From: JBLLJR01 sp047692235
GTDB taxonomy: Bacteria; Pseudomonadota; Gammaproteobacteria; Enterobacterales; Enterobacteriaceae
NCBI GenBank assembly: GCA_047692235.1
Contig: JBLLJR010000004.1
Location: 1-64,000 of the forward strand
Direction of reading: 5' to 3'
Length of the DNA stretch: 64,000 nt
Numbering within the stretch: the stretch's first letter is position 1; every line of letters begins with the position of its first letter. The notes under the pieces were generated by a model. The model worked only from the letters and a program-made list of their open reading frames with translations, was not told where the DNA came from and did not search any database. Shown here piece after piece: positions 1 through 11,032 of this stretch. The translations under genes and the position numbers were made by a program.

Positions 1-29
1 TAAACACTACAATCTAATTATCTTTATTA

Positions 30-1574
<1,545 letters not shown>

Positions 1575-1600
1575 AAAACAAAACATACTATTAACTAAAA

Positions 1601-1619
1601 ATTATCTACTTTAGATAAT
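1601..1619 (-). promoter_or_regulatory. Small hairpin in the presumed 16S leader
   Basis: A perfect inverted repeat (attatct / agataat, loop 5 nt) lies about 27 nt upstream of the mature 16S 5' end. If transcription starts near 1634 it falls in the leader and could take part in rRNA processing. This is inference from position only. Confidence 0.25.
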
Positions 1620-1640
1620 TTAGATTGAGTGCTTGCATAT

Positions 1641-1646
1641 ATTATA
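1641..1646 (-). promoter_or_regulatory. Candidate -10 element of the 16S promoter
   Basis: An exact TATAAT on the minus strand, about 67 nt upstream of the mature 16S start. No convincing -35 hexamer is visible 17 nt further upstream (TTTATC at best). Exact TATAAT occurs often by chance in DNA this AT-rich, so support is positional only. Confidence 0.25.
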
Positions 1647-1714
1647 TATTTTAAAAAGCAAAAGATAAATAAAATTAATAATACTTGAATTAATAAATAT
1701 TTAATGTGATGAAT

Positions 1715-1736
1715 ATCTTTTTTTTAAAAAAAAGAT
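1715..1736 (-). terminator. Possible weak terminator downstream of trpS
   Basis: A perfect 22-nt palindrome (A, T, C, eight T, then the mirror) lies about 50 nt after the trpS stop. The stem is almost all A-T and no U tract of note follows, so it would be a poor intrinsic terminator. It may simply be low-complexity sequence. Confidence 0.2.
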
Positions 1737-1784
1737 AAAATTTTTTAATTTCAAATAGATGAATATTAGTTTTAATACTAAAAA

Positions 1785-2780
1785 TTATATCCCTATAACT
1801 TCATGAACTTTGGATAAAGTTAATTTAGCCCTTTCTTGCGCTTTATTTGATCCTTCTTTTAAAATTTTAATTAAATATTTTTCATCAGATCTTATATTAA
1901 AGTAATTATCATGTAATGGTAATAATAGATGTATTATCGCCTCATATACTGCATCTTTCAAGTGTATATACATTTTACCAAAAAACATATTTTCTAAATT
2001 AGATATTGAAATTCCAGATAATATAGTTAAAATATCTAGTAAATTAGAAATACTTGGCTTATTTATTGGATCATAGCGTATAACAGGTGGATTATCAGAG
2101 TCAGTTAATGCTCTTTTGATTTTTTTATATATTACATTAGGTTTATCTAATATATAAATAACATTATTACTATTTGTATCTGATTTTGACATTTTTTTAT
2201 TAGGAGATAATAATGATTTAATTTTACCTCCATAATTCATGGTTAATATTTCAGGAACTGAAAATACATTACCATATATTTTATTAAATCTTTGAGATAA
2301 ATTTCTAATTAATTCTACATGTTGTTTTTGATCTTTACCTACTGGTACTTTATTAGTTTGATATAATAAAATATCAGATGCCATTAGTATAGGATAATTT
2401 AATAATCCATTATTAATATTTTTATTATATTGAATGGATTTTTTTTTAAATTGGTGCATTCTAGTTAATTCACCCATATGTGTGTAACAACTAAGTATCC
2501 AATTTAACTGACTATGTTCAGGAACATGTGATTGAACAAAAATTGTGCATATATTTGGATTTAAACCAGAAGATAAATATAGTCCCATCATATCTAAAGT
2601 ATTTTTTTTTAATTTATTTGGACATTGATGTGTAGTAATAGAATGCAAATCTGTTATTGAATAAATACAATCATAACTGTTTTGTAATTTAATCCATTGA
2701 TATAGTGCTCCAATATAATTCCCTATTGTAAAACACCCAGATGGTTGCATACCACTAAAAATAATAGGCTTTTTTATCAC
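1785..2780 (-). CDS. trpS: Tryptophanyl-tRNA synthetase
   Basis: Class I synthetase that charges tRNA-Trp with tryptophan in the cytoplasm. The 331-residue product is close to the usual length (about 334). The N-terminal Rossmann motif is visible as GMQPSG (10-15) followed by the HIGH-like TIGN (18-21). The second signature KMSKS lies near residue 197 in KKMSKSD. It is last in the block aroK-aroB-rpe-trpS, which keeps E. coli order with damX, dam and gph missing. The gap to rpe is 46 nt and there is no separate promoter evidence. Identification is secure from the two ATP-binding motifs and end-to-end similarity. Confidence 0.97.
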   Translation of the reverse strand: MIKKPIIFSGMQPSGCFTIGNYIGALYQWIKLQNSYDCIYSITDLHSITTHQCPNKLKKNTLDMMGLYLSSGLNPNICTIFVQSHVPEHSQLNWILSCYTHMGELTRMHQFKKKSIQYNKNINNGLLNYPILMASDILLYQTNKVPVGKDQKQHVELIRNLSQRFNKIYGNVFSVPEILTMNYGGKIKSLLSPNKKMSKSDTNSNNVIYILDKPNVIYKKIKRALTDSDNPPVIRYDPINKPSISNLLDILTILSGISISNLENMFFGKMYIHLKDAVYEAIIHLLLPLHDNYFNIRSDEKYLIKILKEGSNKAQERAKLTLSKVHEVIGI

Positions 2781-2826
2781 TTAATAACTCCATTCAATGT
2801 AAAAATTAGTATAAATAATATAAACT

Positions 2827-3492
2827 TTACATTTTTAAAAGTAATTTTTTCATACTATTTATAGTATTTAAATAATTTTTTTTTCTAAAAATTGCAGAAC
2901 CTATTACAAAAACATCAGCTCCTGCATTAGCAACAGAACAAATATTATTTATATTTATGCCTCCATCTACTGCTAATCTTATATTTAATTTATTTTTATT
3001 AATAAATAAACGTATTTTATTTAATTTAAATAATGTTGATGATATAAATTTTTGTCCACTAAATCCTGGATTAACAGACATAATCAAAATAACATCAATT
3101 ATATCTATAACTTCTTTTATATATTTAATAGACGTATTAGGATTTAAAGCTAAACCTGCTTGACATCCATTTCTTTTTATTAATTTTAATGATTTATATA
3201 AATTATTAGTTGATTCTGGATGGATAATAATACAATCAGCCCCTGATTCTATAAAAGATACAATTAATTTTTCTATTGGTTTGGCCATTAAATGAACATC
3301 AATAGGATATCTAATACCATATTTTCTTAATGATTTTAAAACAATTGGACCAATTGTTAAATTTGGAACATAATGATTATCCATCGCATCAAAATGGATA
3401 ATATCAGATGCAATCATTACTTTATTTATTTCAGAACCTAAACAAGCAAAATTGGCGGCTAATATAGACGGAGAAATTAAATATTTATCCAA
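2827..3492 (-). CDS. rpe: Ribulose-phosphate 3-epimerase
   Basis: Interconverts D-ribulose 5-phosphate and D-xylulose 5-phosphate in the pentose phosphate pathway. It is a 221-residue TIM barrel. The metal and catalytic residues of the family are visible: IHFDAMDNHYVPN (H33, D35), HLMAKP for the second metal histidine, MSVNPGFSGQ for the phosphate-facing loop, and VDGGI with the second catalytic aspartate near 175. Length matches the E. coli enzyme within a few residues. Transketolase (tktA) and glucose-6-phosphate dehydrogenase (zwf) are also in this window, so the pathway appears functional. dam and damX, which precede rpe in E. coli, are absent. Confidence 0.97.
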   Translation of the reverse strand: MDKYLISPSILAANFACLGSEINKVMIASDIIHFDAMDNHYVPNLTIGPIVLKSLRKYGIRYPIDVHLMAKPIEKLIVSFIESGADCIIIHPESTNNLYKSLKLIKRNGCQAGLALNPNTSIKYIKEVIDIIDVILIMSVNPGFSGQKFISSTLFKLNKIRLFINKNKLNIRLAVDGGININNICSVANAGADVFVIGSAIFRKKNYLNTINSMKKLLLKM

Positions 3493-3713
3493 AAAACAAT
3501 CCCATGTTAGTTAAAAATTAAAATATATGCAAATTTTGTTAAATAAAAACTATTAATATCTTACTAAGATTAAAATATTAAATGAAAAATTTTAACTTAA
3601 ATAAGTTTACTTTTATATTTTATTGACGTAAACAATATTATTAATAATAACAAAATATTTATATATATTTATTATAAATATAATAAAATTTAAATATTAA
3701 TTATTTATTTTAT

Positions 3714-4799
3714 TTACAAATATTTACTATTGTTTATAGTTTGTACAATAATATCCTCTTCAATATCTTTAATTTCATAAGATCCAATTGATTTGGGTAA
3801 TATTAATTTAATTTTATTCGAAGTATTTTTTTTATCTCTATACATATATTTCAAATATGATTTAATAGACATATTTTGAGGTGGATAAGTTGGTAATCCA
3901 GCGCGAATCAATAAATTCTTTACTTTTTTAATATTTAATATAGAAAAATTATTAATTAAGTTTGCAGAATACATTGCCATAACTATTCCTACTGATACAC
4001 ATTCACCATGTGTCCATTTTGAGTATTTCATATACGATTCAATAGCGTGTCCATATGTATGACCAAAGTTTAATACAGTTCTTACATTATTTATTTCATT
4101 TTCATCTAATATAACTATTTTAGATTTAATTTCACAACAGCGATATATGCAATTTAATAAATATTCATTTTTTAATGATATCAAATTATTAATATTTAAT
4201 TCTAACCATGTAAATAAATTTTTATCTAATACAATACTATATTTAATAATTTCTGCTAAACCAGAAAAGAATTCTCTTTTAGGTAAAGTATATAAATATT
4301 TTACATTAATTAATATAGAAGATGGATGATAAAAAGAACCAATCATGTTTTTGCCTAAAATATGATTTACTCCAGTTTTACCACCTATTGATGCATCTAT
4401 TTGAGCTAGTAAAGTAGTAGGTATATGAATTAAATTAACTCCTCTTAAATAACTAGAAGCTGCGAATCCAACTAAATCACAAATTACACCACCACCTAAT
4501 GATATTAGCGTAGTTTTTCTATTATGAAATTTTTTTAATAATTCATCAAATATTAAATTTAATGTTTTTAATGATTTATATTTTTCTCCATTAGGTAAAA
4601 TTAAATAATCTGCTTTTATTTTTAAAAATTTTAATTTATTTAATAAACTATCTAAATGTAATTTAGATACATTTGTATCAGTAACTATCATAAATTTATT
4701 AAAATTTTTTAAATTTGAAAGTAATAATTTATTACTTAAACAATCAGTAATATTAATTTTATACTTACATTTTTTTAAATTTATATTAATTATTTTCAT
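3714..4799 (-). CDS. aroB: 3-Dehydroquinate synthase
   Basis: Second enzyme of the shikimate pathway; it cyclises DAHP to 3-dehydroquinate using NAD and a divalent metal. The 361-residue product matches the family length. NAD-binding GGGVICDLVGFAAS sits near residue 103, PTTLLAQIDASIGGKTGVNH near 127, and the zinc-site motif FGHTYGHAIE in the C-terminal half, where the metal-ligand histidines are present. It lies 33 nt after aroK, the normal aroKB pairing. Keeping this pair implies that chorismate or an aromatic product is still made, which in endosymbionts often reflects aromatic amino acid supply to the host (inference). Confidence 0.97.
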   Translation of the reverse strand: MKIININLKKCKYKINITDCLSNKLLLSNLKNFNKFMIVTDTNVSKLHLDSLLNKLKFLKIKADYLILPNGEKYKSLKTLNLIFDELLKKFHNRKTTLISLGGGVICDLVGFAASSYLRGVNLIHIPTTLLAQIDASIGGKTGVNHILGKNMIGSFYHPSSILINVKYLYTLPKREFFSGLAEIIKYSIVLDKNLFTWLELNINNLISLKNEYLLNCIYRCCEIKSKIVILDENEINNVRTVLNFGHTYGHAIESYMKYSKWTHGECVSVGIVMAMYSANLINNFSILNIKKVKNLLIRAGLPTYPPQNMSIKSYLKYMYRDKKNTSNKIKLILPKSIGSYEIKDIEEDIIVQTINNSKYL

Positions 4800-4832
4800 T
4801 ATTTATTTAAATATATTTAATTTTTATAAAAA

Positions 4833-5351
4833 TTATATTTTTAATAAAATATTAATAATTTTTCTAGTAACAGATTTAATATTGTGATTATCAGTACATA
4901 CTATAATATCAGCTATTTCTTCATAAAGATGATTTCTTTCATGAGATAAAAATTCTAAAATTTTTTTACGATCATCAATATTTAACAAAGGCCTGCTTTT
5001 ATCTCTTTTTGTGCGATTAAATTGGTTTTCAACCGTTGTTTGTAAATAGATAACTATTCCTCTAGATATTAAACGATTCCGTATTTCTTTAGATTTTATT
5101 GATCCTCCACCAGTTGATATAATCTTGTTATTACTTTCAGTAAGTTCATTAATTATTTTTTTTTCTCTTTTACGAAATCCTTTTTCGCCTTCTGTATCAA
5201 ATATCCAACTGATATCAGCGCCAGTACGATTTTGAATTTCTTGATCAGAATCAAAAAATTCCATATTAAAATATTTTGATAATTGACGACCTACTGTACT
5301 TTTCCCTGATCCCATAGGACCAATTAAAATAATATTACGTTTGCCTATCAT
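4833..5351 (-). CDS. aroK: Shikimate kinase I
   Basis: Phosphorylates shikimate with ATP to shikimate 3-phosphate. The 172-residue NMP-kinase fold has Walker [10 protein letters not shown] at residues 11-19, the shikimate-binding DSDQEI motif near 35, GFRKRE with the substrate-binding arginine, STGGG near 80, and the lid-region RDKSRPLL. It aligns residue by residue with E. coli AroK (173 aa) rather than AroL. It is the first gene of aroK-aroB-rpe-trpS; a 354-nt AT-rich region lies upstream and must hold its promoter. Confidence 0.97.
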   Translation of the reverse strand: MIGKRNIILIGPMGSGKSTVGRQLSKYFNMEFFDSDQEIQNRTGADISWIFDTEGEKGFRKREKKIINELTESNNKIISTGGGSIKSKEIRNRLISRGIVIYLQTTVENQFNRTKRDKSRPLLNIDDRKKILEFLSHERNHLYEEIADIIVCTDNHNIKSVTRKIINILLKI

Positions 5352-5547
5352 AAGTTATATTGTTGTAATGTATTTAATTATCTTTAAAATAAAATTTTTA
5401 AATTTTTTTTATTAACTAATAATATATTTTATAGCTAAATAAAAAATAATAAATATTATATTAAAATTATTTTTTATATAAAAATAATATATATCAACTT
5501 TAAAAATATTATCTAATAGTAAATTTTTTAATATTTAATTTTAAATA

Positions 5548-5571
5548 TTAATGTAAAAAATTTTACATTAA
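5548..5571. repeat. Perfect inverted repeat, 11-bp arms
   Basis: Arms 5548-5558 and 5561-5571 are exact reverse complements around a 2-nt centre, each arm containing one G or C. It lies 134 nt beyond the yggX stop. It may fold in yggX readthrough RNA or act as a protein site; function is unknown. Confidence 0.6.
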
Positions 5572-5577
5572 AAATAC

Positions 5578-5614
5578 AAAATTATATATAATATTTTATA
5601 TTATATATAATTTT
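5578..5614. repeat. Perfect inverted repeat, 17-bp all-AT arms
   Basis: Arms 5578-5594 and 5598-5614 are exact reverse complements separated by TTT, giving a 37-nt hairpin composed only of A and T. It is the longest perfect hairpin noticed in the window, and starts 7 nt after the previous hairpin. It sits between the convergent-side end of yggX and the aroK promoter region. A bidirectional terminator role is possible, but no strong U tract distinguishes it. Confidence 0.6.
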
Positions 5615-5705
5615 ATTTTAAAAATTACGTAATGTTAATTTACTTAATATAATAGCATATACTGCTAATATATATAATTTTTATATTACATAAATTTAAA
5701 AAAAT

Positions 5706-5945
5706 TTAATTTTTTGATTTAAATAAAAAATTTATCATTTTGTTTTCTAATATCTTACGATGCGCTATATTTAACATATTAAGTTTATTTTCATTAATCA
5801 TAATAGTTTGTTTATTTTGCCATTTTATCCAAGCTTTTTTAGATATATTTTCATAAATAAATCTTCCAAGATTACCAGGATAAGATTGAAAATCTTGTTT
5901 TTCAGATATTTTTTTTAAAAATTTACAATAAATATTTTTTTTCAT
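5706..5945 (-). CDS. yggX: YggX-family Fe(2+)-trafficking protein
   Basis: Small cytoplasmic protein linked to protection and repair of iron-sulfur clusters under oxidative stress. The 79-residue product aligns with E. coli YggX (91 aa) over nearly all its length: the N-terminal cysteine in IYCKFLKK (Cys7), [15 protein letters not shown], and the helical NENKLNMLN / [10 protein letters not shown] segment ending NFLF. About ten C-terminal residues found in E. coli are missing, consistent with mild erosion. The usual partner mutY is not adjacent. It stands alone between the aroK upstream region and the 4.5S RNA gene on the opposite strand. Confidence 0.93.
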   Translation of the reverse strand: MKKNIYCKFLKKISEKQDFQSYPGNLGRFIYENISKKAWIKWQNKQTIMINENKLNMLNIAHRKILENKMINFLFKSKN

Positions 5946-6113
5946 TTAATAAAGTTTAATCAGTTTGATTATAATAAATTTTTTAAAAAGGTTTATTTTA
6001 GTAATAAATAAAATTATAAATTTAATTTGACTTATATTTTTTATATATTATAATGTAATTTCATTATAATTATAAATTTATTACATAAAATTTAATTTTA
6101 ATATATAATTTAC

Positions 6114-6224
6114 GATTATGCTAGTATCTATCGTAGTATTAAATTACTTGTGAACTCGATCAGATCCGGAAGGAAGCATTCGTAGCAAGAATTCAATACG
6201 TATTGAAATGTTACTAGCATAGTC
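6114..6224 (+). ncRNA. ffs: 4.5S signal recognition particle RNA
   Basis: RNA component of the bacterial SRP, which with Ffh targets nascent membrane proteins to SecYEG. The diagnostic apical domain is intact: TCAGATCCGGAAGGAAGCA near 6160-6178 contains the GGAA tetraloop and the symmetric internal loop that binds Ffh. The first 13 nt (6114-6126) and last 13 nt (6212-6224) pair to close the helix, with one G-U wobble. Length about 111 nt matches E. coli 4.5S (114 nt). It is on the plus strand between two minus-strand genes, so it has its own promoter, which could not be placed confidently. Confidence 0.95.
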
Positions 6225-6361
6225 TTAGTTTTGTAAATTTATTTATTTTATAACAAAATTCAATTAACATTTTTGTAAAAATAAAAATAAAAAACTAATT
6301 AAAAAACACAAAACAAAATTTTAATAAAATAATAACATTTTTTAATTTTCATATAAACTAA

Positions 6362-6838
6362 TTAACGCAAAATATTATAATTACAGTGTGTAATTGCTAT
6401 AGCCAAAGCATCAGAAGCATCTATAGATGAAATTGTATTTATATTTAATAAAATTTTAACTATGTGTTGTACATGTAATTTTTTGGCAAATCTAAATCCT
6501 GTAACAGATTTTTTAATCTGTAAAGATGAATATTCAAAAATAGGTATATCAAAATTCAATCCTGCTATTAAAGCTACTCCTCTAGCTTGACCAAGTTTTA
6601 ATACTGAATCAAAATTTTTTAATGATACAAATATCTTTTCTATTACAAAACAATCTGGATTAAATTTTAACATTAAATTATATATACTAATATATATATT
6701 TTTTAATCTAAAATAAAAATCATTATTTTTTATACATATACATCCGCTATCTATATAGTAAAATTTACTATTTTTATATTTAATTATACCATATCCTGTA
6801 ATTTTAAAACCAGGATCTACACCTAAAATAATTGTCAT
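6362..6838 (-). CDS. ruvC: Crossover junction endodeoxyribonuclease RuvC
   Basis: Holliday-junction resolvase of the RNase H fold that normally cuts junctions held by the RuvAB branch migration machine. All four catalytic acidic residues are visible: Asp8 (GVDPG), Glu67 (VIEKIF), Asp140 and Asp143 (IDASDAL). The product is 158 residues against about 173 in E. coli, trimmed only at the C-terminus. It follows yebC by 2 nt, as in the E. coli order aspS-nudB-yebC-ruvC-ruvA-ruvB, but ruvA and ruvB do not follow; the next gene is ffs on the other strand. How it works without RuvAB depends on whether those genes were moved elsewhere. Confidence 0.95.
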   Translation of the reverse strand: MTIILGVDPGFKITGYGIIKYKNSKFYYIDSGCICIKNNDFYFRLKNIYISIYNLMLKFNPDCFVIEKIFVSLKNFDSVLKLGQARGVALIAGLNFDIPIFEYSSLQIKKSVTGFRFAKKLHVQHIVKILLNINTISSIDASDALAIAITHCNYNILR

Positions 6839-6840
6839 AT

Positions 6841-7578
6841 TTAATTTGTTTTACTAAAATTTTTTATAATTTTACAATTATGATATATATAATTTACATC
6901 ATTGCATTTTGATAAAATTTCAATAAGTTTTAATAATTTACATATATTATCATCATTTAATTGTATATAAGATGATGGTATCATATTAATAGATTCTTTA
7001 TATATAATGATATTAAAATCTAAAAATATTTTTTTAACATCATCAATTTTATCTATAGATACATATATATCAACATTTCCATTGTTATGTGAATACCAAT
7101 CATCTACATTTGATTTAAGCATTGCATCTATTAATACATCCTCATTTTTAATATTTTTAATCGATAAAACAAACTTTTTAGAAAATAGATAAGATAATGA
7201 TTTATAAACTCTTAAATTTCCTCCAGTTTTAACAAATGCACTACGCACTTCTGCAGTAGTTTTATTTTTGTTATTACTTAAACATTCCACTATTACTGCT
7301 GCGCCACCAGAACTGTATCCAGAATAAGATATTGGATGTAAATTATCTCTACATATTTTAGCTTTATTAATTATTCTATTCAATGTATTTTTAGGAATAT
7401 TATTAGATAAAGCTTTTCCAATAGCAGTTTTTAAACGATAGTTTGAACTAATATTACTACCTTGTACTTTTACTAAAGTGAAAATTTCACGAGTAATTTT
7501 AGTAAATATTTTACCTTTTTTAATATCTTGTGAGGCTTTTCTATGTTTAGTATTAGACCATTTACTATGCCCAGACAT
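6841..7578 (-). CDS. yebC: YebC/PmpR-family protein
   Basis: Member of the TACO1/YebC family, proposed to act as a DNA-binding regulator and, more recently, as a translation factor that relieves ribosome stalling. The 245-residue product begins with the hallmark MSGHSKWSNTKHRK and carries the conserved GGAAVIVE and VRSAFVKTGGNL segments. Length matches E. coli YebC (246). It sits between aspS and ruvC, as in E. coli with nudB missing. Its retention in a reduced genome favours a translation role over specific transcription control (inference). Confidence 0.94.
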   Translation of the reverse strand: MSGHSKWSNTKHRKASQDIKKGKIFTKITREIFTLVKVQGSNISSNYRLKTAIGKALSNNIPKNTLNRIINKAKICRDNLHPISYSGYSSGGAAVIVECLSNNKNKTTAEVRSAFVKTGGNLRVYKSLSYLFSKKFVLSIKNIKNEDVLIDAMLKSNVDDWYSHNNGNVDIYVSIDKIDDVKKIFLDFNIIIYKESINMIPSSYIQLNDDNICKLLKLIEILSKCNDVNYIYHNCKIIKNFSKTN

Positions 7579-7635
7579 TTTATCTCCGATAATATATTCC
7601 TATAATACATAATAATAAACATTAAATAATTTAAA

Positions 7636-9360
7636 TTAATTTAACAAATCACTTGGAGTATTAAGCATAATATCAAATGCTTTATTAGTTTTAGGGAAAG
7701 CAATAACATCACGAATATTATTTGAATTAGTTAATAACATTAATAATCGATCAAGACCTAAGGCAATACCAGCGTGTGGAGGTGCACCATATTTTAGTGA
7801 ATTAAGTAAAAATCCAAATTTTTCATTTTGTAATGCTTTATTTATTCCTAATACATTAAATACAGAACGTTGTATATTTAAATCATGGATTCTTACAGAT
7901 CCACTACCAATTTCATATCCATTAATTATCAAATCATAAGATTCAGATAGTAATGATATTGGATCATCTGCAATTTTTTTATAATTAAATATATTTTTAG
8001 GAGATGTAAATGGATGATGTACTGATGTTAATTTATTAACTTTATCAAATTTAAACATAGGAAAATCTATTACCCATAATAATGACCAAATATTAGTATT
8101 TATAATTTTTAAATCAATACCTATTTTATCTCGTAAAGCACAAGTAGCTTTAAAGGCTAAATTTGTACTATTTACTATAAAAAATATAACATCTCCAATA
8201 TTTGCATTCAATTTATATAATATATTTTTAATAATATTAGAATCAATATAACTTTTTAATTTGTTCTGTGTTAAATTTGTTTTAAAACCATTATTTAAAA
8301 TTTTTATCCAAAATAAACCATTCTTTACATATTTTAATATGTATTTATTATATATTTGTATTTGATTATCACTAATTATTATTCCTTTTGGTAAATACAA
8401 AAATAATATTTTATAATTATTTTGTTTTAAAAATTCATTAAATAAATTAAATTTAACGTTTTTTAATAACTTTGATATATTCCCTATTTTGATAGGATTT
8501 CTTAAATCTGGTTTATCAGTACCAAATTTATTAATTGCTTCATTATAAGTAATAATTTTAAATTTATTTAAATTAATACCTAATATTTTATTCCATATAT
8601 TACGTATTAATTTTTCAACAATATTTCTTATTTGTGATGAATTCACAAAAGAAGCTTCAATATCAATTTGAGTAAATTCTGGTTGACGATTAGATCTTAA
8701 ATTTTCATCTCGAAAACATTTTACAATTTGATAATATTTATCAAATCCAGACATCATTAATAATTGTTTAAATAATTGTGGAGATTGAGGTAAAGCATAA
8801 AATTTATTTTTATAAATTCTACTACTAACTAAATAATCATGTGCTCCTTCAATTGAAGGTTTTGTTAACATAGGTGTATCAATTTCTATAAATTTATTTT
8901 TTTGCATAAATTTATGTATATTATATGAAACTTCAGATCTCATTTTTAGATTATTAAACATTTTTTTATTTCTTAAATCAAGATAACGAAATTTTAATCT
9001 TTTTTCTTCTATATTTTTTTGTTTATAATCTATTGGTAGAGGTTCAGATGTATTAAATATATATAAATCTTTAGCTAATATTTCAATTTTACCAGTTTTT
9101 AAATTATAATTTAACTGATTATTTGGTCGTAATCTAACTATTCCTGATATTTTAATACAAAATTCATTTCTTAATTCTTTAGCAATATAAAAAATATTTT
9201 TATTTTTTTTACTAAAAATAACTTGAATAATACCTTCTCTATCTCTCATTTCTACAAAAATTAAATTACCTAAATTCCTATAACTATCAATCCATCCACA
9301 TATTGTAATAACTTGACCAATATGTGATTCATTAACTTCTCCACAGTAAATGTTACGCAT
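7636..9360 (-). CDS. aspS: Aspartyl-tRNA synthetase
   Basis: Class IIb synthetase that charges tRNA-Asp. The 574-residue product (E. coli 590) has an N-terminal OB-fold anticodon-binding domain (ICGWIDSYR, MRDREGIIQV), class II motif 2 (CFRDENLRSNRQPEFTQ), a central GAD insertion domain around residues 285-420, and motif 3 near the C-terminus (GIALGLDRLLMLLT). The flipping loop and ALPQSPQ segment are intact. It heads aspS-yebC-ruvC. The C-terminus is shortened by roughly 15 residues, typical of this genome. Confidence 0.97.
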   Translation of the reverse strand: MRNIYCGEVNESHIGQVITICGWIDSYRNLGNLIFVEMRDREGIIQVIFSKKNKNIFYIAKELRNEFCIKISGIVRLRPNNQLNYNLKTGKIEILAKDLYIFNTSEPLPIDYKQKNIEEKRLKFRYLDLRNKKMFNNLKMRSEVSYNIHKFMQKNKFIEIDTPMLTKPSIEGAHDYLVSSRIYKNKFYALPQSPQLFKQLLMMSGFDKYYQIVKCFRDENLRSNRQPEFTQIDIEASFVNSSQIRNIVEKLIRNIWNKILGINLNKFKIITYNEAINKFGTDKPDLRNPIKIGNISKLLKNVKFNLFNEFLKQNNYKILFLYLPKGIIISDNQIQIYNKYILKYVKNGLFWIKILNNGFKTNLTQNKLKSYIDSNIIKNILYKLNANIGDVIFFIVNSTNLAFKATCALRDKIGIDLKIINTNIWSLLWVIDFPMFKFDKVNKLTSVHHPFTSPKNIFNYKKIADDPISLLSESYDLIINGYEIGSGSVRIHDLNIQRSVFNVLGINKALQNEKFGFLLNSLKYGAPPHAGIALGLDRLLMLLTNSNNIRDVIAFPKTNKAFDIMLNTPSDLLN

Positions 9361-9449
9361 ATTAAACCTATTTTTAATAGGAAATTAAAAACTTTTAATT
9401 ATATACTATTATTTTATAAATTTAAAAATTAAGTTTTAATGTTAAAAAA

Positions 9450-9526
<77 letters not shown>

Positions 9527-9596
9527 ATTATTTTATAAATTATATTTTAATAAATTTGACAAATTTAACTTAAATATTTTAATTTATAATAAAATA

Positions 9597-9953
9597 TTAT
9601 ATGTTTACAAAAGATATATATGCCATTTTAGCATTATCACCACGTCTAAATCCACATTTAATAATTCTAGTAAATCCTCCTTTTCGATTTATAAATTTTA
9701 ATTTAAATGAACTGAATAATTTTTTTACTGTCTTAATATTACGAACACGTGAAAATATTAACCTCTTATTAGAGATACTATCAGATTTTGATAAAATAAT
9801 CAATGGATCAATAATTGATTGTAATCTTTTAGCTTTTTGTAAAGTAGTTTTAATAACTTCATTATCCACTAAAGATGCAATCATATTACGAAACATAGAT
9901 ATTCTATGGCTAGATGTTCTATTTAATTTACATGTATTTTTATAATGACGCAT
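9597..9953 (-). CDS. rplQ: 50S ribosomal protein L17
   Basis: Large-subunit protein near the exit tunnel; last gene of the alpha operon. The 118-residue product starts MRHYKNTCKLNR and keeps SSHR, MFRNMIASL and GGFTRI followed by CGFRRGDNAKMAYI. It is shorter than E. coli L17 (127) only at the acidic C-terminal tail. It follows rpoA by 57 nt on the same strand. Confidence 0.97.
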   Translation of the reverse strand: MRHYKNTCKLNRTSSHRISMFRNMIASLVDNEVIKTTLQKAKRLQSIIDPLIILSKSDSISNKRLIFSRVRNIKTVKKLFSSFKLKFINRKGGFTRIIKCGFRRGDNAKMAYISFVNI

Positions 9954-10010
9954 CTAACTTTCCTTATTTTTATATATAAAAATAAATATTTTAATAATTT
10001 TCATAAATAT

Positions 10011-11000
10011 TTATTTATCAGTTAAAGTTGAAGGTGGCCAATTTTTTAAACGCATACCTAATGATAGGTTACGTGAAGCTAATATATCTTTAATTTCTGT
10101 AAGAGATTTTTTCCCAAGATTTGGTGTTTTTAATAATTCAACTTCAGTACGTTTTACTAAATCTCCAATATAGTTAATGAATTCTGCTTTTAAGCAATTA
10201 GATGAACGTACAGTTAATTCTAAATCATCAACTGGTTTTAATAAAATAGGATTAAATTCAGGTTTACTTTCTTTTACTTCTTTTTGTTTTTTAACTTTTA
10301 TTTCTACAAAAGATGATAATTGTTCAGTTAAAATAGTTGTAGAATATTTTAATGCTTCTTCAGGAAGAATTGTTCCATTAGTTTCAATATCAATAATTAA
10401 TTTATCTAGATCTGTTCTTTGAGCAACTCTAGCTTGTTTTACATTATAAAAAACACGATTTATTGGACTAAAACAAGCATCTACTAATAAACATCCAATT
10501 TGTCGATCATGACTTACTGAATTAACTCTAGATGATACAGGTGAATATCCACATCCATATTTTACTTTAATATTCATATTAATAGATGCATTTAAAGTAG
10601 TTAAATTACATAAAACATGATCAGAATTAATAATATTAACATTATTTTCATGTTTAATATCTGAAGCAGTAACTTGACATATACCAGATTTATTTAATGT
10701 TAATATAGCAATATTAGAATTTTGTACTCTTACAGCTAAATCTTTTAAATTCATTAAAATTTCTAAAATATCTTCTTTTACTCCTTCTTTAGAACTGTAT
10801 TCATGTAATACTCCCTCAATTTCTACTTCAGTTACTGCATATCCTGGCATAGAAGATAATAAAACTCTACGTAAAGCATTACCTAAAGTATGTCCAAAAC
10901 CTCTTTCTAATGGTTCAAGAGTAATTTTAGAACGAGTTGAATTAATTTTTTCTATTTTAACTAAACGTGGTTTAATAAAATTATCTAAATAATCATGCAT
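10011..11000 (-). CDS. rpoA: DNA-directed RNA polymerase subunit alpha
   Basis: The alpha dimer nucleates assembly of RNA polymerase and contacts UP elements and activators. The 329-residue product equals the E. coli length. The N-terminal domain carries [18 protein letters not shown], used in dimerisation and beta contact. After a linker (about residues 235-250, [12 protein letters not shown]) the C-terminal domain keeps [12 protein letters not shown] with the DNA-binding Arg265 equivalent and [14 protein letters not shown]. An intact alpha CTD means promoter UP elements or activators may still matter. It lies between rpsD and rplQ as in the normal alpha operon. Confidence 0.98.
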   Translation of the reverse strand: MHDYLDNFIKPRLVKIEKINSTRSKITLEPLERGFGHTLGNALRRVLLSSMPGYAVTEVEIEGVLHEYSSKEGVKEDILEILMNLKDLAVRVQNSNIAILTLNKSGICQVTASDIKHENNVNIINSDHVLCNLTTLNASINMNIKVKYGCGYSPVSSRVNSVSHDRQIGCLLVDACFSPINRVFYNVKQARVAQRTDLDKLIIDIETNGTILPEEALKYSTTILTEQLSSFVEIKVKKQKEVKESKPEFNPILLKPVDDLELTVRSSNCLKAEFINYIGDLVKRTEVELLKTPNLGKKSLTEIKDILASRNLSLGMRLKNWPPSTLTDK

Positions 11001-11032
11001 ATAATATACACTTCTCTTATAAAGTTTATATT

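Larger units (their letters stand above)
5352..5705. other. 354-nt intergenic region with two adjacent AT hairpins
   Basis: No open reading frame or RNA gene was recognised here. The region must contain the aroK promoter (minus strand) and the end of yggX transcription. Its only structure is two adjacent perfect inverted repeats at 5548-5571 and 5578-5614, entered separately. The rest is low-complexity A+T. Confidence 0.6.
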
